A DNA stretch of 59,986 nucleotides from Rhodoferax sp. (GTDB lineage Bacteria; Pseudomonadota; Gammaproteobacteria; Burkholderiales; Burkholderiaceae_C), in the NCBI GenBank assembly GCA_013791765.1, contig VMTC01000036.1:1-59986 (forward strand), in the 5' to 3' direction. Under the pieces are notes generated by a model. The model was not told where the DNA came from and searched no databases. It saw only the letters and a program-made list of their open reading frames with translations. Shown one piece after another: positions 45,669-55,696 of this stretch (positions are counted from its first letter, which is position 1; the number at the start of each line of letters is the position of its first letter). The position numbers were made by a program, and so were the translations under genes.

Positions 45669-46658
45669 TCAATGCGCGTGTGCAGGGTCGTGGTCGTGCG
45701 CATGCGGGTGTTCGTGTGGCGCTGCAATGGTGGGCTTGGCGCCGGGGCCGTCCCCCGGCAACTCGCCACAGGGCACCGTGAATGCCTGCTGCATCACCTG
45801 CAGCGTGACGTGCGTGATCTCAAAGCGATCGTGCAGCTGCGCTGTGGCGTCTTGCAGAAAAGCATCGTCGGCACGGCCTTGCGGCATCACCAGGTGGGCG
45901 GTCATCGCGGTTTGCGAAGTGCCCATGGCCCAGATGTGCAGGTCATGCACCCGGCTCACCCCGGGCAGCGCCGCCAGGCAGTCGCGCACCGCCAGCAGGT
46001 CAATGCCTTGGGGCACGCCATCAAACAACATGTGCAGGGATTGCTTGAACAAGTCCCAGGTGCCCCACAAGATAACAGCGGCAATGCCCAGACTCACCAC
46101 CGGGTCGAGCCAGTTCCAGCCCATCCAGAGCGTCAGCGCCCCGGCCACCACGACGCCAGCGGACACCAGGGCGTCGGCCGCCATGTGCAAAAAAGCACCG
46201 CGAATGTTCAGGTCGCTCTCGCGCCCGCGCATGAACAGCAGCGCGGTGGCGGTGTTGATCACAATGCCAATGCCCGCCACCACCATGATGGTGACGCCTT
46301 GCTCCTGCAGGGATACTTCGCCGGAGAGCAAGCGCCCGATGGCCTCCCACGCCAGCGCGCCCATGGCCACCAGCAGCAAGAGCGCGTTGGCAAAGGCCGC
46401 CAGAATCGAGGCGCGCTTGAAGCCATAGGTGTGGCGTGCGTCCGGTGCGATCTTGCCCGCCAGCGCGCCGCCCCAGGCCAGCACCAGGCCGGCCACGTCG
46501 CTCAGGTTATGGCCGGCATCAGCCAACAGCGCCAGCGAGTTGACGCGCCAGCCATAAAAGGCCTCAATGCCGACGAACGCCAGATTAAGCACGATGCCAA
46601 TGGCAAAGGCGCGGTTGAAATTGGCCGGGGCGTGGCTGTGCTCGTGTTCTGCGGTCAT
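45669..46658 (-). CDS. Cation diffusion facilitator (CzcD/ZitB-type) metal exporter
   Basis: The 329-residue protein has six membrane helices and the CDF metal sites HNLSD (helix II, with LLADAGHNLSDV) and HMAADALVS (helix V). A His-rich C-terminus (HEHPHAHDHDPAHAH) follows the cytoplasmic domain. It exports Zn2+ or a similar divalent ion by proton antiport. The gene starts right at the end of the small DUF2789-like gene. Confidence 0.92.
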   Translation of the reverse strand: MTAEHEHSHAPANFNRAFAIGIVLNLAFVGIEAFYGWRVNSLALLADAGHNLSDVAGLVLAWGGALAGKIAPDARHTYGFKRASILAAFANALLLLVAMGALAWEAIGRLLSGEVSLQEQGVTIMVVAGIGIVINTATALLFMRGRESDLNIRGAFLHMAADALVSAGVVVAGALTLWMGWNWLDPVVSLGIAAVILWGTWDLFKQSLHMLFDGVPQGIDLLAVRDCLAALPGVSRVHDLHIWAMGTSQTAMTAHLVMPQGRADDAFLQDATAQLHDRFEITHVTLQVMQQAFTVPCGELPGDGPGAKPTIAAPHEHPHAHDHDPAHAH

Positions 46659-46907
46659 CTACTTGCTGCCTTGTGGGGGCCGCAGCGCAGCGCTGAGCTG
46701 ATCGACCAGCAGGGCCCAGTCGGCATCCTGGGCGATCGATTCGCGCAAAAACATCTTTTGCGCCGGCGTCCAGAACGGCGCATCCGCCAGGCGCACCTCG
46801 GTGTCAAGCGGCGTGTGCGCGGCCAGAAATTCACGTATCTCTGCAGCACCGCTGGGCAAGCCCAACTGGGCAAAGAGTTCGCTGAAGTCGTGGTTTGTTT
46901 TGGTCAT
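46659..46907 (-). CDS. Small protein, DUF2789-like
   Basis: The 82-residue protein (start MTKTNHDFSELFAQLGLPSG, then FLRESIAQDADWALLVDQLS) resembles the DUF2789 family, which has no known function. It abuts the cation exporter gene and is probably co-transcribed with it. Confidence 0.7.
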   Translation of the reverse strand: MTKTNHDFSELFAQLGLPSGAAEIREFLAAHTPLDTEVRLADAPFWTPAQKMFLRESIAQDADWALLVDQLSAALRPPQGSK

Positions 46908-47060
46908 GGGGGACTGCTTTCAATGGGATTGAGGGGCTGCGCCAATGGGTTGTGTCGCGGTAAGACGTGCCTGACAATGACGGCACAACCGAGACAACCA
47001 AGTTAGCGATGATAGGCGAGCTGCGCGAAATGCTTCATGCAAGTCACCCGGCGCGGCCCC

Positions 47061-48068
47061 TCAGACGTATGCCAGCTCAAACGCCGCCGCCGGTCGCTCG
47101 CCCGCCAGCGCCTGCAGCAAGTTGCTCGTGGCCAGTGCGGCCATCGCCTGGCGTGTCTCGAACGTGGCCGAGCCAATGTGCGGCAGGGCCGTCACCTTGG
47201 GATGCGTGCGCAAGGGCGAGTCCAAGGGTAGCGGCTCGGTGGCAAACACATCCAACCCGGCGGCACGTAAGGTGCCGTGGTCCAGGGCAGCAAGCAGCGC
47301 CTCTTCCTGCACGATGGCGCCGCGCGCGCCATTGACAAAAATGGCCCCAGGCTTCATCAGGGCAAATTCGCGCGCGCCCATCAGTCGCCGGGTTTCGCTG
47401 GAGAGCGGCAGCACAGCGGCAACGATGTCGGCGCGTTGCAGCAGTTCATCCAGGGGTGTGTGACGGGCTTTGCCGGCCAGCGCCGGCAACTCCTGGGCCA
47501 GATCGACGGGGTGGCGGCTGTGGTACAGCACCGGCATGCCAAAACCCAAAGCGGCACGCCGCGCCAGCGCCTGGCCGATGCGACCAAAACCCAGAATGCC
47601 CAGCGTTTTGCCGTGTACGTCCCAGCCGAACAGCTCTTCGCCGATGTTGCTCGTCCAGCGGCCCTCGCGCACATGGTTGGCCAACTCCACCAGGCGCCGG
47701 CTGCTCGCCATGATGAGTGAAAAAATGGTGTCGGCCGTGGTCTCGGTCAACACGCCGGGGGTGTGGCACAGCAGAATGCCGCGCGCGGCCAGCGCGGGCA
47801 AATCGTAGTTATCGACCCCGACTGACACGCTGGAGATCACTTGCAGATGCGGTGCGCCCGCCAGCAGGGTCGCGTCCACCGGGTAGCTTGAGCCGATCAT
47901 GCCCTGGGCGCTGGCCAGTGCGGCGTGAAAGGCAGCAACTTGTTCTGGCAGGCGCGGGTTGGCCACCGTGACCTCATGCAAGGCTTGCAGGCGGGTCAGT
48001 TGCTCGGGCGGCAGTTCGCGAAAGACCAAAATTTTTTTGCGTGCGGTGTCAGCGCCTGGGTTCAGCAT
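47061..48068 (-). CDS. D-2-hydroxyacid dehydrogenase (GhrB/TkrA type)
   Basis: The 335-residue NAD(P)-dependent reductase has the Rossmann motif GFGRIGQALARR and the catalytic Arg (NGARGAI), Glu (VFATEPLP) and His (LPHIGSAT). Relatives reduce glyoxylate, hydroxypyruvate or 2-ketogluconate. As the last gene of a LacI-controlled operon with a ketodeoxygluconate-type kinase, a sugar-acid substrate is likely. Confidence 0.87.
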   Translation of the reverse strand: MLNPGADTARKKILVFRELPPEQLTRLQALHEVTVANPRLPEQVAAFHAALASAQGMIGSSYPVDATLLAGAPHLQVISSVSVGVDNYDLPALAARGILLCHTPGVLTETTADTIFSLIMASSRRLVELANHVREGRWTSNIGEELFGWDVHGKTLGILGFGRIGQALARRAALGFGMPVLYHSRHPVDLAQELPALAGKARHTPLDELLQRADIVAAVLPLSSETRRLMGAREFALMKPGAIFVNGARGAIVQEEALLAALDHGTLRAAGLDVFATEPLPLDSPLRTHPKVTALPHIGSATFETRQAMAALATSNLLQALAGERPAAAFELAYV

Positions 48069-48071
48069 GAT

Positions 48072-49040
48072 TCAAAGCCCTGCATGATTGAGTTCGGTGC
48101 GGGTCGGCAGGCCTTCACTGTCGCCCAGCACTTGCACGGCACGCGCGCCAATCCAGGCGGCGCGCTTGACGGCGTCGGGCACGCTCAAACCTTCAAGCAA
48201 TGCGCTGATCACGCCCACCGCAAAGCCGTCACCGGCGCCCACCGTGTCCACCACCGCAGCCACCGGGAAACCGGCCACGTAGCCGCTGCCGGCCTCGCCG
48301 TCATAGAAAGCGCCCTCGCTGCCCAGCTTGACCACGACCAGTTGAGCGCCGCGTTGGCGGTAATAGCGGGCAATGCCTTGCGGCGTTCTCTCACCGGTCA
48401 AGAAACGACCCTCCGCCAGGCCGGGCAAGACCCAGTGGGCACGCGTGGCCAGGTCGTTGATGGCCTCGCGCATCGTCTCGGGCGTGGCCCACAGCGTCGG
48501 GCGCAGATTCGGGTCGAACGAGACGCTGCGCCCGGCGGCGCGCATCAGGTCCATGCTGTGGCGGGCGGCGGGCAGGGTCGTGGGAGAGATCGCGGCAAAG
48601 ACGCCGGTGGCGTGTAGATGGCGGGCGCCCAACAGCCAGGTTTCGTCGATATCGGCCAGCCCCATGTGGCTGGCGGCGGAGCCGCTGCGGTGGTATTCGA
48701 CCGGCGGGTCGCTGCCGTCGCTGACCTGGCCCTTGAACTGAAAGCCGGTTTTTTGCGCCGCATCACACACGACGTGCGAGCAATCGATGCCCTCGCGCGT
48801 CATGGCGGCGAGCAAATAACGGCCCATGGAATCCGTGCCCAGGCGACTGGCCCAGCCCACCTTGAGGCCCAGGCGTGCCAGGCCGATGGCGACGTTGGTT
48901 TCGGCCCCGGCCGTGCGTTTGTGGAAGGCTTGGACGTGCTCCAGCGCACCGGGCTGATCGGCGACCAGCAGCATCATGGCTTCACCAAAGGTAATGACGT
49001 CCAGCGCACGGTTCATGCTGTGGCTCTCTGGTTGCTTCAT
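48072..49040 (-). CDS. kdgK: PfkB-family sugar kinase, 2-keto-3-deoxygluconate kinase type
   Basis: The 322-residue kinase has the PfkB signatures KRTAGAETNVAIGLARLG and DTVGAGDGFAVGV with the catalytic Asp. The start FGEAMMLLVADQPG is typical of KDG kinases, which make 2-keto-3-deoxy-6-phosphogluconate for the Entner-Doudoroff pathway. The ATG at 49040 overlaps the stop of the isomerase-like gene as ATGA. A second Met (49016) is possible. Confidence 0.82.
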   Translation of the reverse strand: MKQPESHSMNRALDVITFGEAMMLLVADQPGALEHVQAFHKRTAGAETNVAIGLARLGLKVGWASRLGTDSMGRYLLAAMTREGIDCSHVVCDAAQKTGFQFKGQVSDGSDPPVEYHRSGSAASHMGLADIDETWLLGARHLHATGVFAAISPTTLPAARHSMDLMRAAGRSVSFDPNLRPTLWATPETMREAINDLATRAHWVLPGLAEGRFLTGERTPQGIARYYRQRGAQLVVVKLGSEGAFYDGEAGSGYVAGFPVAAVVDTVGAGDGFAVGVISALLEGLSVPDAVKRAAWIGARAVQVLGDSEGLPTRTELNHAGL

Positions 49041-49895
49041 GTCAGGATGGGCCGACGTGCAGGGGCAACGCCGGCCGTGCTGGCGGCGACACCGCGCAGC
49101 TGTTCAATCTCCCGGCGCGTGACATTCAGCAGGTCGTCCCCTGCCAGCGGGTATTCGATGGCCCACGGCACATCGGTCGGCAAGGCGCGCAGCACGGCGC
49201 GCCAGGGGGCGCCAGACTCAGTCAGCGGCACGGCCACCCAGCGCTGCGGCAGGCGTTGCACGCCTTTGCAATGCACATACCGGACCTGCGGTGCCAGCGC
49301 GGCGGCCGCCTGCAAGGGGCACTCGCCAGTCCAGTGCCAGTTGCCCATGTCGAAGGTCATGCCCAGAAAAAGCCCCTGGGCATTGGCGGTGCTAAAAAAG
49401 TCTTGCAGCGCGGCCAGCGTGCCAGCCGCCGCGGTCTGGTCGTTTTCGATCAGCAATTCAGTTCCGCTGGCCTGCAGGCGCGCTTGAAGCTCGTCCAGGC
49501 TCCTGTGGGAGGTCGGGCCAAAGCCGCCAATCGCCATTTTCAGACGCGCGGCGCCCAGGGTTTGCGTGGCCGCCAGCGCACGTTCCAGCGCTGGCATATT
49601 CAGCGTGCCGTCGGCCCCCCAGAGGTGGTGCGCGTCCGAAAAGACCAGACTTTTGCCTGCGGTCCGCACGGCTTGGGCGATGGCCGGGAGTTCGCGCGCC
49701 GGCTCCACCAGTAGTTCACTGCGCACTTCCACGCCGTCGGCGCCAGCGGCCAGGCTGAGCGCGCTAAACCACTGTTGTCCGTGGCGCCGCACTTCGGCGG
49801 CACCAAAGGCGGACAGTGAAATCAGCACCGGCGTGGGCGGCTGGGTAGTGCTTGTGACGCTGGTTAAATGGGCCGCCATGGCGGTGCTTGCTCCC

Positions 49896-49906
<11 letters not shown>
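49037..49906 (-). CDS. Sugar phosphate isomerase/epimerase-like TIM-barrel protein
   Basis: The 289-residue protein has the xylose-isomerase-like TIM-barrel pattern: [39 protein letters not shown] and [11 protein letters not shown], with the acidic and His residues that bind a divalent metal. The substrate is not predictable. It lies between the transporter ATPase gene (11-base overlap) and the KDG-type kinase gene (4-base overlap), so it likely acts on the imported compound. Confidence 0.8.
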
Positions 49907-50687
<781 letters not shown>

Positions 50688-50721
50688 GGAGAAGCACCGT
50701 TGTAGCGGACTCGGGTCTGGC

Positions 50722-51528
50722 TTATTGCATTTTTGGCAGGTCGGTTTCCAGCCATTTGCGGTACAACTTGTTGAGCTCGCCGTTGGCGGTGTTGCGCGCC
50801 ACGAAGTCGTCCACCGTGCTCAGCAGTTCAGCCTGGCCGGGGCGCATGGCCACGGCCATGACCTGCTGGCGCAGCAAGAATTTGTTCTCGTAGGTGTTGG
50901 CGGGGGCGCGCTTGTCGATCTGCGCCGCCACTGTGGTCGAGCAGCCGATGGCGTCCACCTGACCCGACATCAAGGCCTGCATGGCCGAGGCGTCGTCGTC
51001 AAAACGGCGAATCTCGGTGCCCTCGGGGGCGACGGCGGTCAGGGCCACGTCCTGTGTGCTGGCGCGGGCGACACCAATGCGTTTGCCTTTGAGGTCGGCA
51101 GCGGCTTTGATGCCGGCCTTTTTATCGCCGTACACCACAATGCTGGCCGCCGCATAAGGTTTGGAGAACTGCACCTGCTTGGCGCGCTCCGGGGTGATCG
51201 CCAGGGAAGCCACCAGCAGATCGACCTTGTTGGTCAGCAGGAAGGGAATGCGATTGGGGCCGGTCACGGGGACCAGATTGAGCTTCACGCCCAGGTCCTT
51301 GGCCATCAGGCGGGCCACGTCAGCGTCGTAGCCGTCGGGCTGGTTGCTGCTGTTCATGGTGCCGTAGGGCGGAAAGTCGACCAGCATGCCGATGGTCAGC
51401 TCGCCCTTTTTCTTGATTTCGGCGACGGTCTGCGCGCTGACGGCAGGTACCCAGCTTGTGAGCGTGGCGGCCAAGGATAGCGCCAGGGCGGCGCCCGTGA
51501 AGGTTCGACGTTGCAGATGCTTGATCAT
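50722..51528 (-). CDS. ABC transporter substrate-binding protein (SBP family 3)
   Basis: The 268-residue protein has a signal peptide (about 1-33, ending VSAQ, with RR at 7-8) and the family 3 fold: [31 protein letters not shown] and [14 protein letters not shown]. Family 3 proteins usually bind polar amino acids, but some bind amino sugars or sugar acids. The sugar-type genes downstream make that worth testing. Confidence 0.92.
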   Translation of the reverse strand: MIKHLQRRTFTGAALALSLAATLTSWVPAVSAQTVAEIKKKGELTIGMLVDFPPYGTMNSSNQPDGYDADVARLMAKDLGVKLNLVPVTGPNRIPFLLTNKVDLLVASLAITPERAKQVQFSKPYAAASIVVYGDKKAGIKAAADLKGKRIGVARASTQDVALTAVAPEGTEIRRFDDDASAMQALMSGQVDAIGCSTTVAAQIDKRAPANTYENKFLLRQQVMAVAMRPGQAELLSTVDDFVARNTANGELNKLYRKWLETDLPKMQ

Positions 51529-51585
51529 GGTGAAGTCTCCGGTAGTGGTGGTGAGAAATGACAGGGGTGAAAGAAGGGCGGGCGC

Positions 51586-52239
51586 TTAACGCGCCAGCGC
51601 AGCGGCGTGCCGGCGTTCCATGCGGGCGGCCAGCAGGGACAGCGGCCAGCACAGCACAAAATAGATGGCTGCCACGACGCTGAACACGATGAGTGGCTGG
51701 AAGGTGGCGTTGTTGATGATCTGGCCAGAACGCGTGATCTCGACAAAACCGATGATGGCGGCCAGCGAGGTGCCCTTGATGATCTGCACCATGTAACCCA
51801 CCGTGGGCGCCAGCGCAATTTTGAAGGCCTGCGGCAAAATCACGTCCCGCATGCGTGACACATAAGGCAGGCTCAGCGCCTGCGCCGCCTCCCATTGCCC
51901 GCTGGGAATGGCCTGGATACAGCCGCGCCAGATTTCGCCCAGGAAGGCGCTGCTGTTGAGAATCAGCGCTACGCCCGCCGCCACCCAGGGGTTGACTTCC
52001 AGCCCCAGCACGGGCGCGCCAAAAAACACCAGGAAGAGCTGCAGCAGCAACGGCGTACCCTGGAATACCTGGATGAAGGCGCCCGAAAGCAAGCGCGCCA
52101 CGTTGTTGTTCGAAGTGCGGCTGAGTGCAATGATCAGGCCACCGATGGCGCCGCCGACAAAGGCAATCATGGAGAGCGCCACGGTCCACTTGGCCGCCTC
52201 CAAAATGAACAGGAACTCGGAAAAACCAAAAGTACGCAT
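51586..52239 (-). CDS. ABC transporter permease (HisMQ/GlnP family)
   Basis: The 217-residue permease has about five membrane helices, the family start region FQGTPLLLQLFLVFFG and the EAA-type coupling loop AIPSGQWEAAQALSLP. It pairs with the adjacent permease, whose stop it overlaps by one base. Confidence 0.92.
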   Translation of the reverse strand: MRTFGFSEFLFILEAAKWTVALSMIAFVGGAIGGLIIALSRTSNNNVARLLSGAFIQVFQGTPLLLQLFLVFFGAPVLGLEVNPWVAAGVALILNSSAFLGEIWRGCIQAIPSGQWEAAQALSLPYVSRMRDVILPQAFKIALAPTVGYMVQIIKGTSLAAIIGFVEITRSGQIINNATFQPLIVFSVVAAIYFVLCWPLSLLAARMERRHAAALAR

Positions 52240-52910
52240 CAGCGGCCTGCCGGGTAGTTGAGGGCCAGGCGGTAGATCACCCGGAACAGTGCAGAAAACG
52301 ACAGCGCCAGCAGCAGGTAGATGGCGGCCACGACGATATAAATCTCGAAACTGCGAAAGGTCTGCGACTGCAGGTTGGCCGCCACCGAAGTGAGGTCGTC
52401 CGCCGAAATCGCCGACACCACGGCCGAGCTGAGCATCAGCAAAATAAACTGACTGGTGAGCGCCGGGTACACGGTGCGCAGCGCCGGTTTCAGAATCACA
52501 AAGCGAAATATTTCGTGGCGCTTGAGGTTGAGCGCCAGGCCGGCCTCGATCTGCCCCTTGGGAATGGACTCGATGCCAGCGCGGATGATCTCGGTGGCGT
52601 AGGCGCCCAGATTCACCACCATCGCGACCAGCGCGGCGGCGTAGGCGGACCAGCGCAGGCCCAGCGCCGGTAGCGCAAAAAAGAAGAAGAACAGCTGCAC
52701 CAAAAACGGCGTGTTTCGGATCAGCTCGATATAGGCATTGATGACCCAGCGCAGCGGGCGCGGCCCGGCGGTTTTACCCCAGGCGCAGACGATCGCCAGC
52801 ATCAAGCCCAGCAGCATCGCCAGCAGCGACAGCTCGATGGTGTTGAGCGTGCCTTTGAGCAGCAGCGGCCAGGCCGCGAAGACATCACCAAATTGAAACG
52901 AATAGTTCAT
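52239..52910 (-). CDS. ABC transporter permease (HisMQ/GlnP family)
   Basis: The 223-residue permease has RNTPFLVQLFFFFFALP and the coupling loop ESIPKGQIEAGLALNL. It is the first gene of the operon. I start at 52910 (MNYSFQFGDVFAAWP) where homology begins; a start at 52940 would add ten unrelated residues. The LacI operator and a TATAAT box lie 79-103 bases upstream. Confidence 0.9.
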   Translation of the reverse strand: MNYSFQFGDVFAAWPLLLKGTLNTIELSLLAMLLGLMLAIVCAWGKTAGPRPLRWVINAYIELIRNTPFLVQLFFFFFALPALGLRWSAYAAALVAMVVNLGAYATEIIRAGIESIPKGQIEAGLALNLKRHEIFRFVILKPALRTVYPALTSQFILLMLSSAVVSAISADDLTSVAANLQSQTFRSFEIYIVVAAIYLLLALSFSALFRVIYRLALNYPAGR

Positions 52911-52988
52911 AAGCGGGCGCAAACGCCAGGTTAAGCACAAAAAGTTAGCGGATCGGTGGACTCATTGCTCACTGCATGGTCAACAAGA

Positions 52989-53004
52989 CTGAAACCGGTT
53001 TCAG
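52989..53004. promoter_or_regulatory. LacI-family operator upstream of the transporter operon
   Basis: CTGAAACCGGTTTCAG is a perfect 16-bp palindrome with central CG, the hallmark of LacI/GalR-family operators. It lies four bases downstream of a TATAAT box on the minus strand (53008-53013), where bound repressor would block transcription. Almost the same site precedes lacI (54162-54177). Confidence 0.8.
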
Positions 53005-53007
53005 TTT

Positions 53008-53013
53008 ATTATA
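53008..53013 (-). promoter_or_regulatory. -10 box of the transporter operon
   Basis: On the minus strand this reads TATAAT, a perfect -10 box, 98 bases before the first permease start. A -35 box at 16-17 bases upstream is poor, which suits a regulated promoter. Confidence 0.5.
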
Positions 53014-53040
53014 GAAGTAGTCTGACACCCAGTAACTATG

Positions 53041-53062
53041 GAAAACCCTAATACGGATTAGG
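53041..53062 (-). terminator. Candidate terminator at the lacI 3' end
   Basis: On the minus strand CCTAAT-CCGT-ATTAGG forms a 6-bp stem followed by GTTTTC. The stem includes the lacI stop codon. It would separate lacI from the transporter operon promoter just downstream. Confidence 0.4.
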
Positions 53063-54086
53063 TGACAGCGCGCACCGACGAGCCGCGCGGCACCAGGCGG
53101 CCAGACAGCAGAATCTGCCGCGGCGGCAGCTCCAGGCCCTTCAGTCGCTCGATCAGGCAGCCAGCCGCAATGCGCCCCAGCTCGTCGGTGGGCTGCGCGA
53201 TGCTGCTCAGGCCCGGGCCAATGTAGGGTGACCACTCGGTGTCATCAAAACCCACCAGGCCGACGTCGCTGCCGAACTGCCAGCCCAGACGCGCCATCGA
53301 CGCCACCACACGCAAGGTCACCACGGCGTTGCTGGAGACCACGGCGGGCAGACGCGACCCAGCGCGCTGACGCAGGCCGCACAAGGCCTCGTCCAGCGCT
53401 TGTAGATCATCTGCGGCGCTCTCGAAAGTGCGGCCCTGCAAGCCTGCCACGCTGGCCGCCGATTCGCTGATGAAGCTGCGAAACGCGGCCTCGCGCTCCT
53501 CGCGCGAGCTTACGTTCTTGATGGGCTCCGAGATAAACAACAGCTCGCGGTAGCCAGCCTCCAGCAGGTGGCCGGCGCCCAGACGCACCGCGCCAGCATT
53601 GTCCAGTGAGACAAAGTCGGCCTGCATGCCGTGGTGGCGACGGTCCACCAGCACCACCGGCTTGCCATGGCGCGCGGCGGCGGCGGCGGCCTTGGCATCG
53701 CGTCCCAGGGTGTTCAGGATGAAACCTTCCACCTGGTAGGCCGTAAGCGCCTCGATGGCCTCGATCTCGCGCCGGCTGTCATTGCCCAGGTTGAACAGCA
53801 TGAGCAGGTAGCCGGCGTCCTGGCAGGCTTTTTCGGCGCCGCGCAGCACCGCGACCGAAAACGGGTTGGTCACATCGGCCACCACCAGGCCAATCAGGCG
53901 CGAGCGGCCCCGTTTGAGCGCCTGCGCCATCGGGCTGGGGCTGTAGGCCAGGGTTGCAATGGCGACCTCCACGCGCGTGGCGATGTCTTTGGTGAGCAGC
54001 TTGTCGCGGTGGTTCAGGAAGCGCGACACGGTGGCTTTGGAAACGCCCGCGACCCGGGCGACATCCGCGATGGTGGGGCGTGTCAT
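53058..54086 (-). CDS. LacI-family repressor of the sugar-acid/ABC transporter operon
   Basis: The protein of 342 residues from 54086 begins MTRPTIADVARVAGVSKATV, the LacI helix-turn-helix, with hinge YSPSPMAQALKRGRS, and a periplasmic-binding-protein-like effector domain ending with GFDDTEWSPYIGPGLSSIAQ. The frame is open to 54161, but the added residues are not family-like. Matching operators before its own gene and the transporter operon indicate autoregulation and local control. The inducer is unknown. Confidence 0.92.
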   Translation of the reverse strand: MTRPTIADVARVAGVSKATVSRFLNHRDKLLTKDIATRVEVAIATLAYSPSPMAQALKRGRSRLIGLVVADVTNPFSVAVLRGAEKACQDAGYLLMLFNLGNDSRREIEAIEALTAYQVEGFILNTLGRDAKAAAAAARHGKPVVLVDRRHHGMQADFVSLDNAGAVRLGAGHLLEAGYRELLFISEPIKNVSSREEREAAFRSFISESAASVAGLQGRTFESAADDLQALDEALCGLRQRAGSRLPAVVSSNAVVTLRVVASMARLGWQFGSDVGLVGFDDTEWSPYIGPGLSSIAQPTDELGRIAAGCLIERLKGLELPPRQILLSGRLVPRGSSVRAVT

Positions 54087-54161
54087 CGGCAAGCTGGTGA
54101 TGGTGGTGGGGGAGTGACTAGGGGAGGACATTTCAAATGCAGCAAGCGTGGAACAGAACAA

Positions 54162-54177
54162 CTGAAACCAGTTTCAG
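54162..54177. promoter_or_regulatory. LacI-family operator upstream of lacI
   Basis: CTGAAACCAGTTTCAG matches the operator at 52989 in 15 of 16 bases, with seven-base arms and an asymmetric centre. It lies 76 bases before the lacI start and implies autorepression. Confidence 0.75.
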
Positions 54178-54324
54178 ACAATGGTAGCACCCGACCGCAT
54201 CGCCGGGAACCGCTACGCTTGGCGCACCCATGGCCGGGCCGAACGACGCTGGTTGATTTTGTCGCATGGGTCACAAAAGGCCAAACGATTATGCCAAGTG
54301 GCCGTCAAATTAACTGCAGCTTCG

Positions 54325-54725
54325 CCATGCTCAATGCCAATGAAACGATGCAGAAGCGCGGAGTTGCAGTCAATCATTCTTCGATCAACCGCTGGGCGAT
54401 TCGATTCCTGCCGTTGCTGAAGAAGGCGTTTCGAGATCACAAGCGCCCAGTGGCTTCGAGTTGGAGGATGGATGAGACGTGCATCTTGCTCAAAGGCGTT
54501 TGGAAATACCTTTGTCGAGCGGCCGACAAGTCTGACAAGACCTTTGAGATTTTGCTCACCGCCAAGCTTGACGAGAAGGTCTCAATGCTTTTTTTGAGAA
54601 GGCCAGAAAGGCCAACACCCTCCAGAGAAAGTGACGATGAACAAGAGCCGAGCCAACAAGGCAAAGGCGCAGATTGGCCAACAATTTATGCCAAATCGGC
54701 CTCTGGCCCACGTCAATAGGACTTG
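54325..54725 (+). pseudogene. IS6-family transposase relic
   Basis: The translation has RGVAVNHSSINRW, then RPVASSWRMDETCILLKGVW and FEILLTAKLDEKVSMLFL, matching the middle of IS6/IS26-type transposases. After a run of seven T (54589-54595) homology continues in another frame as PPEKVTMNKSRANKAKAQIG, where the second catalytic Asp of the family is replaced by Asn. The N-terminal part is altered and the C-terminal third is missing. It is not functional. Confidence 0.75.
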
Positions 54726-55006
54726 AGTAGCTATCAAAATAATGCAAAGGCCCCTACCGACGTGTTTCAAAGCAGCACGGAGCCACTGTGACGGGCATTT
54801 GTAAAACACTGTAACGCCAAGCCGTCCTGCAACGTGGCGATGCAAAACAGTGCTTTTGCGCAACACCAAACTGACAAGGGCGCGCTCAAATGAGGCCAAG
54901 AAGCGCAGCCAGAGCCAGCAGCGCTGCGTCTTTTTAGCCACGAACGCGTCTTCCAGTTTAGTAACAGCGACGAGTTGCACCCGCGCAATCCAACGGAGAG
55001 AAAAAT
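54726..55006. other. Intergenic stretch with repeat debris upstream of the envelope module
   Basis: GTAGCTATCAAAATAATGC near 54730 looks like the end of the dispersed short repeat seen at 28674 and 43071, read in reverse. Between 54760 and 54970 there are weak inverted repeats (AAACTG...CAGTTT) but no gene. A ribosome binding site (GGAGAG) precedes the gene at 55007. Confidence 0.35.
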
Positions 55007-55696
55007 ATGCCCTTGATACAGGCCCAGAACATCAGCAAAAATTACCGCGTGGGTGACCAGGAGGTGCCCGCCCTCAAGGGCATCAGCTTTGAAATCGGCG
55101 AAGGCGCGTTTGCTGCCTTTGTCGGCCCCTCTGGCAGCGGCAAGTCCACCCTGCTTAACCTGATCGGTTGCCTGGACCACCCCAGCAGCGGCACTTTGCG
55201 GGTGCACGGCACCGACATCAGCACGCTGTCGCGCAGCGCCGCCGCCACCTTTCGCGGTGAGAACCTGGGCTTTGTGTTTCAGGACTTCAACCTGGTGCCG
55301 GTGCTCAGCGTCTATGAAAACATTGAGTACCCGCTTTTGATGGTGCGCGGCTGGTCGCAGGACAAGCGGCGCGAACAGGTCAACAAGATGATTGCCGCCG
55401 TGGGCATGACCGAGCAAGCGAACAAGCGACCGGATCAACTCTCGGGCGGGCAGAAGCAGCGCGTGGCGGTGGCGCGGGCGCTGGTGGGCGAGCCCAAACT
55501 GGTGCTGGCCGACGAGCCCACTGCCAACCTGGACCATGACACCGCTTACAAGGTGCTCAACCTGATGAAAGCGATGCGCAACGACTTTGGCACCAGCTTC
55601 ATCTTTTCCACCCACGACCCCAAGATCATGCAGGAGGCCGAGCAGATCTTCACGCTCGAAGATGGTCGCCTGAGCGCCCAAGGAGTGGCAGCATGA
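55007..55696 (+). CDS. LolD/MacB-type ABC transporter ATP-binding protein
   Basis: The 229-residue ATPase has Walker [13 protein letters not shown], the family segment GFVFQDFNLVPVLSVYEN, signature LSGGQKQRVAVARAL and Walker B LVLADEPTANLD, typical of the MacB/LolD/FtsE group that works by mechanotransmission and not by classical import. It overlaps the permease gene as ATGA. The whole module (four genes) is coupled or closely spaced. Confidence 0.9.
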   Translation: MPLIQAQNISKNYRVGDQEVPALKGISFEIGEGAFAAFVGPSGSGKSTLLNLIGCLDHPSSGTLRVHGTDISTLSRSAAATFRGENLGFVFQDFNLVPVLSVYENIEYPLLMVRGWSQDKRREQVNKMIAAVGMTEQANKRPDQLSGGQKQRVAVARALVGEPKLVLADEPTANLDHDTAYKVLNLMKAMRNDFGTSFIFSTHDPKIMQEAEQIFTLEDGRLSAQGVAA

